Shown here piece after piece: positions 8,130 to 17,232 of a stretch of DNA of 64,000 bases. The DNA lies in assembly GCF_004375085.3 (NCBI RefSeq), contig NZ_SNAQ03000024.1, forward strand, positions 1-64,000. The letters run 5' to 3'. Position numbers and translations under genes: made by a program. How positions within the stretch are numbered: the first letter of the stretch is position 1; each line of letters starts with the position of its first letter. The notes under the pieces were generated by a model. It was not told where the DNA came from. It made no database searches and saw only the letters and a list, made by a program, of their open reading frames with translations. The stretch is from Lewinella sp. W8 (lineage in GTDB: Bacteria > Bacteroidota > Bacteroidia > Chitinophagales > Saprospiraceae).

Positions 8130-10505
8130 ATGTCGGTACTTTCGGCGCGCTGGCGAAGATTGCCTGCAGTGCGCAAGGTCCTGGTCGCCCTCCTCTTGCT
8201 GGGGGCTACCTGGTGGCTTTTCTGCCTTCCGGGGGAACTGTTTCGGGCGCCCCAATCCACGGAATTGCTGGACCGGGAAGGGAATCTGCTCAGCGCGAGT
8301 ATTGCCGCGGACGGCCAGTGGCGTTTTCCCGCCGCCGACAGTATATCTCCCCGACTAAAAACCGCCGTGGTGGCCTTCGAAGACCGCCGGTTTTACCGGC
8401 ACTGGGGGGTAAGCCCCCGGGCCATCATCCGGGCACTGCGGCAGAATATCCGGGAGGGAAGTATCGTAGAGGGGGGCTCTACGCTGACGATGCAGGTAGC
8501 CCGGATGGCGCGGGGGAATCGGGCGCGGACGCTGGTGCAAAAATTTCTGGAGGCAGCCTGGGCCACCCGTCTGGAATGGCGATTTTCCAAGGGCGAAATC
8601 CTTGATCTTTGGTTAAATAATGCACCCTTCGGCGGCAACGCCGTTGGTATTGAGGCCGCCACCCGGAGATATTACGGGCGTTCTCCGGCCTCCCTCAGTT
8701 GGGGAGAGGCCGCCACGCTGGCCGTCTTGCCCAATAGCCCGGGACTCATCCATCCGGGGCGGGACCGCGGGGCGCTGCGCGCCCGCCGCAATGCCCTCCT
8801 CGACGATCTGGCCGAACTCGGCAACATCACATCCGACGAAGCGGAACTCGCCAAACTGGAAGAACTACCCCGTGCTCCCCGACGGCTACCCCGCGATGCC
8901 CCCCACCTGCTCCAGCGGCTCCAGCAAGCCTCCGGGCCGGGCCGGTACCGGACCAGCATCGACGGCCGGCTCCAAACCGCCATTACCTCCCTGGCGGCCC
9001 GGCACCAGGAACGCCTCGCCGGAAACGAAATCCATAACCTGGCGGTCATGGTTTCCGAGGTGAACACCGGTAACGTCATTGCCTACCTGGGCAACGCCCC
9101 GGGCGTTGCCGCCGTGCACTCGCCCGACGTAGACATTATTCGGGCCCCCAGAAGCCCCGGCAGCCTGCTCAAACCCATGCTCTACGGCCTTTCCCTGCAG
9201 GAAGGCACCATCCTGCGGGACGGCCTGCTGGCCGACGTACCCACCAGTTTTCAGGAGTTCACGCCCGCCAATTTTTACCAGGATTTTGACGGGGCCGTGC
9301 CCGCCAGTGAAGCACTCGTCCGGTCCCTGAACATCCCCTTCGTTTACCTGCTCAAAGAATTCGGTGTTCCCCGTTTCTACAACGCCCTGAAGCAGTACGG
9401 ATTTGATCAGGTAAACGCCGGTCCGGACCACTACGGCCTTTCCCTGATCCTCGGTGGAGGGGAGATCACCATGGAAGAAATTCATACCTGGTTCCTCGGG
9501 ATGGCTCGGCAACAACGCTACTTCTACCACCGGCAGGGAAAGTACTGCCCGGACGACTTCCTTCCCCCTACCCTGTTGTCGGGCATCGATCGCCCCAACT
9601 CTCTCAACCTGAAGGAACTGCCCGGCCCCATCGGGGCCGGAGCCGGACACCTGATGCTAGAGGCCATGCAAAGCCTGGAACGCCCCGACGAAAGCGGGGC
9701 TGCCCGGCGGTTCTCGGCCTTCCGGCCCATTGCCTGGAAGACCGGCACCAGCTTTGGCTTCCGGGACGCCTGGGCCGTCGGCTGCACGCCCGAATACGTG
9801 GTCAGCGTCTGGACGGGAAATGCCGACGGAGAAGGCCGACCGGGACTGGTGGGTGTGCGGGCCGCAGCGCCCCTGCTGTTCGGGGTTTTCCGGATGCTGC
9901 AGGAGCGTAACTCCACCGCCCCGCGTTGGTTTGAAGCTCCCTACGACGACCTGCTCGAAGTAGCCGTCTGCGAAAAGAGTGGATTTCTGGCCGGACCCGA
10001 CTGCCCCCGGAAAACCAGTTGGCAACCCGCCAATGCGGAGCGATCCGCCGTCTGTAGCCATCACCAGAAAATCTTCACTACCCCGGCCGGAGATCAACGC
10101 GTCCGGGCGGATTGTAGTCCGGGCGAATACGCTTCCCAATCCTGGTTCATCCTCCCCGGCCGGCAGGCCTATTTCTACCGGAAGCGCCACCCCGAATACC
10201 AAAACCTCCCGCCCTGGCATCCCGCCTGCGTTTCCGGGAAGGAAAACCCCATGCAGGTCATCTACCCCCACCAACGGGGCAGTATCTCCCCCAGCCGGGG
10301 CTGGGACGGTGAAGAAACCCCCATCACCTTCGAAGTTGCTCACCGAAATGAATCCGCCACGGTCTACTGGCACCTCAATGATGAATACCTGGGTAGCACC
10401 AGAGTTTTTCACACCATGGCCGTGGAAGTAGGCCCCGGCAGGCACCTCCTCAGCCTCGTGGACACCCAGGGAAATCGGCTGGAAAAGCGCTTTGACGTAA
10501 AGTAA
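8130..10505 (+). CDS. pbpC: Penicillin-binding protein 1C
   Basis: 791 residues, start ATG 8130 (a TTG six codons upstream is less likely). One membrane anchor spans about residues 15-33. The glycosyltransferase-51 domain has catalytic Glu84 in FEDRRFYRHWG and the EGGSTLTMQ motif. The transpeptidase domain has S345-LL-K348, S399-L-N401 and K537-T-G-T-S. The C-terminus (about residues 700-791) is the BiPBP_C domain specific for PBP1C. The enzyme polymerises and crosslinks peptidoglycan. The alpha-2-macroglobulin gene often paired with pbpC is not adjacent here. All key residues are present. Confidence 0.95.
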   Translation: MSVLSARWRRLPAVRKVLVALLLLGATWWLFCLPGELFRAPQSTELLDREGNLLSASIAADGQWRFPAADSISPRLKTAVVAFEDRRFYRHWGVSPRAIIRALRQNIREGSIVEGGSTLTMQVARMARGNRARTLVQKFLEAAWATRLEWRFSKGEILDLWLNNAPFGGNAVGIEAATRRYYGRSPASLSWGEAATLAVLPNSPGLIHPGRDRGALRARRNALLDDLAELGNITSDEAELAKLEELPRAPRRLPRDAPHLLQRLQQASGPGRYRTSIDGRLQTAITSLAARHQERLAGNEIHNLAVMVSEVNTGNVIAYLGNAPGVAAVHSPDVDIIRAPRSPGSLLKPMLYGLSLQEGTILRDGLLADVPTSFQEFTPANFYQDFDGAVPASEALVRSLNIPFVYLLKEFGVPRFYNALKQYGFDQVNAGPDHYGLSLILGGGEITMEEIHTWFLGMARQQRYFYHRQGKYCPDDFLPPTLLSGIDRPNSLNLKELPGPIGAGAGHLMLEAMQSLERPDESGAARRFSAFRPIAWKTGTSFGFRDAWAVGCTPEYVVSVWTGNADGEGRPGLVGVRAAAPLLFGVFRMLQERNSTAPRWFEAPYDDLLEVAVCEKSGFLAGPDCPRKTSWQPANAERSAVCSHHQKIFTTPAGDQRVRADCSPGEYASQSWFILPGRQAYFYRKRHPEYQNLPPWHPACVSGKENPMQVIYPHQRGSISPSRGWDGEETPITFEVAHRNESATVYWHLNDEYLGSTRVFHTMAVEVGPGRHLLSLVDTQGNRLEKRFDVK

Positions 10506-10734
10506 GTGTTAATAATACACTAATTCCGCACTTTCTTCCCTTCGCGAAAATTGGCTGGACGTCACATTTAGCGAATTTACGCTACGGCACGCATCAAAAT
10601 ATTTTACCAATAAATCGATTCATTTAAAATATTATTCTAAATGACGCGAATTTTTTCACGATAATTTCGTCACCCCCCATATGGTCCGGCCCTCATCCCC
10701 TCCGCTGACAATCATAGAAGGTCGGTTATGTCGT

Positions 10735-10766
10735 GTTGAGGGAGGCAAAAAGCGGTTCTATATTTG
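10735..10766 (+). promoter_or_regulatory. Predicted Bacteroidota sigma-A promoter
   Basis: A TTG at 10736-10738 lies 20 nt before TATATTTG at 10759-10766, matching the -33 TTG and -7 TAnnTTTG boxes known for Bacteroidota. The start of transcription would be near 10773. No coding sequence follows within reach; the next signal is the terminator at 10886. Confidence 0.5.
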
Positions 10767-10772
10767 AGTCAT

Positions 10773-10917
10773 CAATCGGACATACAGGATTTGAGCCGAA
10801 CACAAAAGGACAGGGTCCTTACGGTTCTCCCCCCCTACCATCCGATTCTTCCTATGGCATGATCGACTTTAAGCTTTTTACGCAGCGGCTTCCCCACGGG
10901 AAGCCGTTGTTTTTTTT
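10773..10917 (+). ncRNA. Candidate small RNA in pbpC-lptD spacer
   Basis: About 145 nt are bounded by a predicted promoter (10735-10766) and a strong intrinsic terminator (10886-10917), between two convergent protein genes. The interval has no reading frame with a ribosome-binding site and start that stops before the terminator. It does not match tmRNA, SRP RNA, RNase P or 6S as I know them. The remaining spacer (10506-10734 and 10918-10979) is AT-rich at its left side and shows no gene. The alternative is that the terminator simply ends a long pbpC 3' UTR. Confidence 0.35.
10886..10917 (+). terminator. Intrinsic terminator
   Basis: A perfect 9-bp stem CGGCTTCCC/GGGAAGCCG with a 3-nt loop is followed by TTGTTTTTTTT. 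The U-tract exists only on the plus-strand transcript, so it does not serve the convergent lptD gene. Confidence 0.85.
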
Positions 10918-10979
10918 GCCATCTCCGTTGATCCGCCACCAGAAGGTCAACGCCAATTTGCCGGAAAGTTTAGACCACG

Positions 10980-13868
10980 CTAATTAAACAGTTGCCCGCC
11001 GTCGTAACGGTTCTGGTTGACGGGCACGTTGATAAAGTCCAGCGTACCCGGTTTTACGGCAATCGAGAAAGAGTAGGTATTCCGCTGCGGAGCCCAGCTG
11101 AAGCGCATCTCCCAGCAGTGAAGATCACGGACGAAACTCAGGAACGGATAGGTAACCCGTTTGCTGGTGAAGTCGTATCCGATGGAGCCAATGTTCACGC
11201 TCCAGTTATTGGTGAGCTGTAGTTGTCCGCGTAATTCAATGGAATTGGCCAGGGTGTTAAAGCGGATGGTGTCGCGGGTGCCGGGAACCCGGGAGACATC
11301 CCGCTCCATCCGGAAATTGAAGTTGTGCCGAATGGAAAATCTTTCAAAAAGACTCAGGATATCCGTTTCCTCAAAGAGGGTATTTTCCTCCTCCCGGCGT
11401 TTTCGGCGTTCGTCGGCCAGGTCTTCCACAAACTCTTCTTCCTCCCCCTGAAACAATTGTCGGATTTTGGCCACCGTCAGGTTAGTGGAAATGGTACCGC
11501 TAAAGTTGGAGAGCTGGAAAGGAGCTCTTTTGGAGTCCCAGACCGAAACGTCCACGCGGCGCACCGAATTCGTCTCGGGATCAAAACGGGAAACGTAGGG
11601 ATCAAAGACCGCCCGCAGATTCAAACGCGTTAGGCCCTTGAAGAACTGAGTATTACCGCCCATACTGATGACACTCCACTTGAGCGTATCCCGGGTGAAA
11701 TCGTAGCTTCCGTTGATGCCAATGTTCTGGAAAAGCTTTACGTTCTGCTCCGTAGAGTCCTTCTTGTTCCAAACCTTGGCCTCAAAGAGGTTGGCGATGG
11801 AGTAGTTAATGCCCAACCGTCGTTCACTCGAAGGCGGAGCGCCGAATATCTGGTTGGCAAAGGGAGACAGCAGCCGTTCCGGATTGCCGTTCAAGGGGTC
11901 AATCTCATCTTCGGGAATAAAGTAGGGCGTATCACTGATGAAGTCTCTGGCCCGCGTGTAATCCGGACTGAAACCGAAGCTGATACTGGGCTTCATGACG
12001 TGCCGCAAGCCCATCAGGCCGAATAATCCCTTCCTCCTGAAACGGACCTTACCGAACAGCTGAGTACTGACACTTACGCCCGCGGAGAACTCCCGAAAGG
12101 ACGCCAGCCCGGGATTCAGGGCGTTGGTGATGGTACCGAGGCTGGTGGTGTCAATCCTTAGTTCCCCGGTGAAGGGGTCGATGATGGTGTCGGTTTGCAG
12201 GTTACCGTCCAGGGCATAATCCCGGGTTTTGCCGTAGTACACTTCCTCGTAGGTGATGTTGGGGCTGACGTTGAAGTACTTGAGGACGTTCAGACTGACG
12301 GCGGCCGTCATGTTGTGCTGGAAACCGTACTGTCCGTCGTCCAGGGTGGCCTGGGTGAAGAAGGTGGAGTCAGCTCCGGAAAACTCCGTCCGCAGGGCGC
12401 TGCGGTAGCGGAAGGAGAGTTTTTTCCACCAGGCAGTCTGCTTACCGGGGAGGTTCCGCAGGGGATAAATCGTTTGGGTCTGGAAGGCCGCGTCGGGGAA
12501 GTTGACGGTGATCTGCCGGGTCTGGTTACTCTGGCTGTGGTTCAGTCCCGCCGTCAGGGCCGACTTCAGCTTCGGGAACGTCTTATTGATGTTCATGCTG
12601 GAGCGAATCACGTTCTGACTCGCCACCTCGAAGGTGTTGATGAACCGCTGATCCACCAGGTTGGTCTGGAAGTTCAGGGAGCCACCGAAGTTAAAGGTGG
12701 GGTGCGCCCGCTGGTCCTGCCGGTGGCTCCAGCTGATGGAAATCCCCTTGTCGAACAGTTCGTTTAGCTCCGCATCTTCCCGGCGCAGGCTCTTGAAGCT
12801 CGCGTTGAAATTACCCCGGTACTTGTAGCGCCGAACGTAAGCCACGCTGGTGTTCAGGGTGTAGGTTCCTTTGAGGTAGTAGTCGGCGGTGGCCTGCAGG
12901 TTTACGTGCTCCCCGAGGGGAAAGAACCACCCCACCCCCTGCAAACCGAAGCCCCACTGCGGGCTGTACTGATAGTCCGAAGGAAACAACAGGCCGGTGC
13001 TCCGGCCACTCTTCAGGGGGAAGAACCCGAAGGGTAGCCACAGGGGCGTGGGCACGCCCATAATTTCCAGATTACTGGGACCAATGACCGCCAGCTTATT
13101 GGGAATCACTTTCGCCCGACGGGTCCGGATGCCGAAGTGGGGGTGCTCGGCCGAGCAGGTCGTGAAGATGGCGTCCTGGGTGTAGATGATGTCGTTGCGG
13201 GTGGTGTCGTCGACCTGGACGGCCCCGCTGATGAACTTTGACTTTCCGCCCCGGACGTAGATATCGTCCTGGGTGGTGGTCGTACCGTACACAATGCCCT
13301 TCCGCGTCTTGAAGTTGTAGCGCATTTCCCGGGCGGTGAAGGCCTGCCCGCCGTCGCTGAATTCCGGAATTCCGGCGGCCTGCCCCGTACTGTCGGGCAG
13401 CGGTTCGGCAAAAACGATGTTGGATCCGTAGTTCAGGACGATGTGGTTGGCCTTCAGGCTGATGGCCTGATACTGCACCGAGGCGGCGCCGTACAGGTGA
13501 ATCTCTTCCTTCACGAAATCGACCCACATACTGTCCTGTGCGGCATAATCCACCGGGGCATCGAGGCTGTCGGCCGACATCCGGAAATCCGCCGTCGTAC
13601 CCGAGAACCTGGCGGTGTCCGGATTCAGGACGGGATCCGTGATCAGTTGCAGTCGGGCGATGGAGTCGGTATTGAAGGCGGGCTTGCCGGGGGGCGGCAG
13701 CGTATCCTGAGCGGGGACCGCAGGTGCCGGCCGCTGCTGGAAAGGAGCCAGGCTGTTGCGGGCAAAGCCAAATTCACTGCTCCCCTGGGCACTACCCGGC
13801 ACCAGCGTCATCGCCACAATGAGGCAAAGAATTGGCAATCCGACCCTAGGATGTGGTAAATACCGCAC
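10980..13868 (-). CDS. lptD: LPS-assembly protein LptD-like outer-membrane barrel
   Basis: 962 residues if started at GTG 13868, which gives a proper signal peptide (RYLPHPRVGLPILCLIVAM, cleavage near SAQG); an earlier GTG at 13958 would overlap the divergent amidase and lengthen the leader oddly. About residues 90-270 are an OstA/LptA-like beta-jellyroll (SVQYQAISLKANHIVLNYGS). The rest is a large barrel with conserved family stretches such as IMGVPTPLWLPFGFFPLKSG. It would insert lipopolysaccharide into the outer leaflet of the outer membrane. LptE and the other Lpt genes are not in the window. The start codon is the least certain part. Confidence 0.88.
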   Translation of the reverse strand: MRYLPHPRVGLPILCLIVAMTLVPGSAQGSSEFGFARNSLAPFQQRPAPAVPAQDTLPPPGKPAFNTDSIARLQLITDPVLNPDTARFSGTTADFRMSADSLDAPVDYAAQDSMWVDFVKEEIHLYGAASVQYQAISLKANHIVLNYGSNIVFAEPLPDSTGQAAGIPEFSDGGQAFTAREMRYNFKTRKGIVYGTTTTQDDIYVRGGKSKFISGAVQVDDTTRNDIIYTQDAIFTTCSAEHPHFGIRTRRAKVIPNKLAVIGPSNLEIMGVPTPLWLPFGFFPLKSGRSTGLLFPSDYQYSPQWGFGLQGVGWFFPLGEHVNLQATADYYLKGTYTLNTSVAYVRRYKYRGNFNASFKSLRREDAELNELFDKGISISWSHRQDQRAHPTFNFGGSLNFQTNLVDQRFINTFEVASQNVIRSSMNINKTFPKLKSALTAGLNHSQSNQTRQITVNFPDAAFQTQTIYPLRNLPGKQTAWWKKLSFRYRSALRTEFSGADSTFFTQATLDDGQYGFQHNMTAAVSLNVLKYFNVSPNITYEEVYYGKTRDYALDGNLQTDTIIDPFTGELRIDTTSLGTITNALNPGLASFREFSAGVSVSTQLFGKVRFRRKGLFGLMGLRHVMKPSISFGFSPDYTRARDFISDTPYFIPEDEIDPLNGNPERLLSPFANQIFGAPPSSERRLGINYSIANLFEAKVWNKKDSTEQNVKLFQNIGINGSYDFTRDTLKWSVISMGGNTQFFKGLTRLNLRAVFDPYVSRFDPETNSVRRVDVSVWDSKRAPFQLSNFSGTISTNLTVAKIRQLFQGEEEEFVEDLADERRKRREEENTLFEETDILSLFERFSIRHNFNFRMERDVSRVPGTRDTIRFNTLANSIELRGQLQLTNNWSVNIGSIGYDFTSKRVTYPFLSFVRDLHCWEMRFSWAPQRNTYSFSIAVKPGTLDFINVPVNQNRYDGGQLFN

Positions 13869-13933
13869 TAATGCATTATATATTTGCGTAAACCCTTCCC
13901 TCACCGGCGCTACCGGATACTGAATTACACCGT

Positions 13934-15580
13934 ATGATACCAAAGAGTAAAAACGCACTGTTCGTCTTGATCTGCTGCTTAATTAGCTATGCGGTTCAAA
14001 CGGCTCCGATCCCTCCGGCGCCGCCACGGACAACCGGCTTTAACGTAACCTTAAATGATGTGGGTGGCAAAAGTACGCTGACTGGCACGAACCCGCTGCG
14101 TAAAATTGTCATTGATGCGGGCCACGGGGGCAAAGACCCCGGTGGCATGGGCGATAACAGCCAGGAAAAACACATTGCGCTGAGCATTGCCCAGCGATTC
14201 GCCGCAGGCGTCCGGGAAAATTTTCCCGACGTTGAGGTGATCATGACGCGCGACGACGACACTTTCATTCCCCTCTACGAGCGGGCGGCCATCGCCAACC
14301 GGCAGGGAGCGGATCTTTTCGTCAGCATCCACGCCAACATCATGCCCGGCAGCAAGGCGACCTACGGCACCGAGACCTTCGTCATGGGACAGCACGTCGC
14401 GGAGCACAACCTGGCCGTCGCCAAGCGCGAAAACGCCGCCATCCTGCTGGAAGACAATGTGGAGCAGAACTACGGTTACGACCCCAACAGCGACGAGGGG
14501 CACATCATGATGAGCATGTTCCAGCACGCCTTCCTCGAGCGTAGCATCCTCTTCGCCGAACTGGTCGAGCAGCAGTTTGCCACCGCCGGCCGCAAGAGTC
14601 GGGGTGTAAAGCAGGCGGGTTTTGTGGTCCTCAAAGAAACCACCATGCCCAGCGTCCTGGTGGAAACCGGTTTTATGAGTAACCTGAAGGAAGAGGCTTA
14701 CCTTTTGAGCGACGCCGGACAGGACAAGCTGGCCGCCGCCCTGCTGGATGCCTTTTCTGCTTACTACACCATCGTCAACAAAATGGCCCCGCCGAGCAAC
14801 CCGGAAGTGGCCCGCAAAGAGGTTGTCGCTACCCCGGTGACGACGCCACCGGCCCGGTCGACGCCGGCTTCCGTGACCCGCGGCCCGGTAGCCATGCAGC
14901 CGGTCCGGGTCTACGATAAGGTGCTGGTGCTGGAGGAAGGAAGCACGGCTTCCGCCAAGGGCGTGGCCCCGCCCCCGCCGACCGTCCGGTCCGCTTCCCG
15001 GCCGACCCCCACTCCGGTCAGTTACGCCAGCAACACCTCCACTACGGTACAGCAGCAACTCCCCACGGCTCCGGTCACGCGCGACGTACGGCGGCGAGAG
15101 GTCTACATGCCCACGGCTCCGCCCCCCGGAACGGTGCTCCCCGGGGGTGTTCATCCCGCTACTTACGGCACGCCGGTGGGCCAGCCCCTGGCCCCCGCCC
15201 CGACCATCACGGAAGCGGATACCCTGCCAAACGGCCGGGGAGGCTATAAATTCAACACGGTGCGCACCCCCGACAGTGAGAAAGTACTGGACTTACGCAA
15301 GGTGCCCGATAACCAGTTGCTCTACTGCATCCAGCTGCTGGCTTCCGACAAAAAGTACAGTCTGGAAGATCCTAAGTGGCAGCGGGTGCCCTACGGCATT
15401 CGCATCGTTGAGGAGGCGCCCTGGTATAAGTACCAAATCCGCGGCCTCGGCACCGCCTCGGCCACCAAAACGGCCCACGACCGGGTCAAACAGGCCGGAT
15501 TTACCGACTCCATGGTGGTCGTGTACTATCAGGGCAAGCGACTGGGCGTAGCCCAGGTCCGGTATCTGCTGAACCGCTAG
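13934..15580 (+). CDS. N-acetylmuramoyl-L-alanine amidase (Amidase_3) with SPOR-like C-terminus
   Basis: 548 residues. After a signal peptide (residues 1-24) comes an Amidase_3 domain with zinc/catalytic residues H64 (DAGHGG), E78 (QEKH), H133 (SIHAN) and E244 (VETGFMSN). A proline/threonine-rich linker spans about residues 290-430. The last 85 residues (YCIQLLASDKKYSL, then VVYYQGKRLGVAQVRY) look like a SPOR domain, which binds denuded glycan at division sites. It would cleave the stem peptide from glycan during cell separation. It diverges from lptD with a 65-bp spacer containing TATATTTG at 13879-13886, a likely -7 box for this gene. Confidence 0.93.
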   Translation: MIPKSKNALFVLICCLISYAVQTAPIPPAPPRTTGFNVTLNDVGGKSTLTGTNPLRKIVIDAGHGGKDPGGMGDNSQEKHIALSIAQRFAAGVRENFPDVEVIMTRDDDTFIPLYERAAIANRQGADLFVSIHANIMPGSKATYGTETFVMGQHVAEHNLAVAKRENAAILLEDNVEQNYGYDPNSDEGHIMMSMFQHAFLERSILFAELVEQQFATAGRKSRGVKQAGFVVLKETTMPSVLVETGFMSNLKEEAYLLSDAGQDKLAAALLDAFSAYYTIVNKMAPPSNPEVARKEVVATPVTTPPARSTPASVTRGPVAMQPVRVYDKVLVLEEGSTASAKGVAPPPPTVRSASRPTPTPVSYASNTSTTVQQQLPTAPVTRDVRRREVYMPTAPPPGTVLPGGVHPATYGTPVGQPLAPAPTITEADTLPNGRGGYKFNTVRTPDSEKVLDLRKVPDNQLLYCIQLLASDKKYSLEDPKWQRVPYGIRIVEEAPWYKYQIRGLGTASATKTAHDRVKQAGFTDSMVVVYYQGKRLGVAQVRYLLNR

Positions 15581-15708
15581 GGTACTTCGCGCAGCTTTTA
15601 CTTCTCTTTTGACCGAAGGTTGATCTCCGGAAAAGGAGCAGCGGCCGAAAATTGGCTATATTGTCCCAATTACAATATCCATTTTAATATGGCCAACTTT
15701 TATAGATC

Positions 15709-17103
15709 ATGTCTGGAAACTTCACCTTTGAGTTGTTGTGCATCGACCCTGATGACATCATCAACCAGGAAGCCTTTATTCACGCCCTCAGTTATAGTAA
15801 AGAGGTCTGGAACGGCAATTCCCCGATCATTACGCAAGACAAGAATGGCACCCCCTACATCAAGGGCGAAAAGGGGATGCAGGTCACCGTTTTTAACGTA
15901 GACACCAGCAAAATTTTAACCGATCTCGTTGACGCCGCCTTTGTTTTAAGAGTAGAAAGTAAATTTTTTGAAACCCTGGAGCCCTTCCGTCAGCGATTGC
16001 TCCGCCACCTGAGAGATAACCTGAAGTTTGCTCATCTACGCATTCTCAAGGATGACATTTCCTCCGAGATCGCCAACCAGTTGTACCCCAAGATTAACGC
16101 CGTGGAGAACCTCCTCCGACGGTACCTGATCAAGTTTTTCTTTCAGCGGGTGGGTATGAACTGGTGGGACGTCACGGCCACGCCGAAAATGATCGAGAAG
16201 GTTAAAAATCGTCAGCGAAACCGTTCCAATCAGTTCAGTCACTTCATCGACAGCGACATCGAATTCGCGGATTTTGACGACCTGGGCCTGTTAATTTACA
16301 AGCAGTCCACCGGCTTTAACGAGCCGGAAAAGGTCTTTGAAATGCTGGACGGCATTGAGACCCTGGAGGACCTGGAAGAACTGAAGAGTAACCTGCGGGG
16401 CAACTACACCAAGTACTTCAAAACCTTCTTCCGCGACAAGAACTTCGAAAAACTCTGGAAGGAGATGTCGCGCATCCGGAATAAGGTCGCCCACCAGGCC
16501 ACCTTCTTCCACAGTGAACTGCGGAAGGGCAAGGAGCTATCCGCCGAATTAACCAGGATCATCACGGAAGCGGAAAAGCACATCGACGAGATCGTACTGA
16601 GTCTCAAAGAAAAGCAGGCCATTCACAAGGCCACCGTTGAAGTACTGAAGGAGGAGGAAGAAGTCGCCGCTGAGCAAAAGGCCAAGCAGGAAGTCCGCAG
16701 CGGCAACCGTGCGCCTTCGGAGTTGGGCATGACGGGCGAGCAAATCACCAACCTCGCCACCGGCGAGGGTTCCGACCATCGCGTGAAGCTGACCGGACCG
16801 AAAATCCTGGGTAAAATCAAGTTGGAGCACAAGGTGAAGACCTACAGCAATACGGCGCCGCCAGGATTTCGGGTAATTTCGGAAGATGAAATCATCAACG
16901 AATTACACGAGGCGCACAACCTGAACTATACCGACTACGTGGGGCTGAAGTGGTTCGTCACCCAGTACCTGGCCAATAAGGGCTACGCCATTGGCACTAC
17001 CTATTCGCTGGTCAACATCCTCATCGAGCAGGAGCGAATACTTCTATATGACGTGGAAAGTGCGGAGGGCTACCCCGTTAAGGCGGTCAAGTTGCCCAAA
17101 TAA
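15709..17103 (+). CDS. HEPN-domain protein with unknown C-terminal domain
   Basis: 464 residues, no signal peptide. The middle (about residues 120-290) is a helical HEPN fold with the signature R257-N-K-V-A-H262 (RxxxxH), the catalytic motif of HEPN ribonucleases. It resembles the Swt1/Apea-type HEPN families. A charged coiled stretch rich in Glu/Lys/Ala spans about residues 295-335. The last 75 residues form a separate small domain (DYVGLKWFVTQYLANKGYAI) of unknown family. HEPN proteins act in RNA processing, toxin-antitoxin and phage-defence systems. No antitoxin-like partner is next to it; neighbours are amidase and a permease. The HEPN call is good, the biological role is open. Confidence 0.7.
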   Translation: MSGNFTFELLCIDPDDIINQEAFIHALSYSKEVWNGNSPIITQDKNGTPYIKGEKGMQVTVFNVDTSKILTDLVDAAFVLRVESKFFETLEPFRQRLLRHLRDNLKFAHLRILKDDISSEIANQLYPKINAVENLLRRYLIKFFFQRVGMNWWDVTATPKMIEKVKNRQRNRSNQFSHFIDSDIEFADFDDLGLLIYKQSTGFNEPEKVFEMLDGIETLEDLEELKSNLRGNYTKYFKTFFRDKNFEKLWKEMSRIRNKVAHQATFFHSELRKGKELSAELTRIITEAEKHIDEIVLSLKEKQAIHKATVEVLKEEEEVAAEQKAKQEVRSGNRAPSELGMTGEQITNLATGEGSDHRVKLTGPKILGKIKLEHKVKTYSNTAPPGFRVISEDEIINELHEAHNLNYTDYVGLKWFVTQYLANKGYAIGTTYSLVNILIEQERILLYDVESAEGYPVKAVKLPK

Positions 17104-17232
17104 GGCCGTGGGATCACCGTGGAACGTTATCTTCACCAAGCCATCCTCACCAAACCGTGGTGGAGATGGTTGTGGATACCAAGGCAAACAAGGTCCACCC
17201 TCACCTAAACAATGACTTCGAATTGCTAAGTT

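Noticed and set aside
10733..10987. 84-codon frame across the small-RNA candidate
   Set aside because: It begins with GTG inside the predicted promoter and reads through the terminator.
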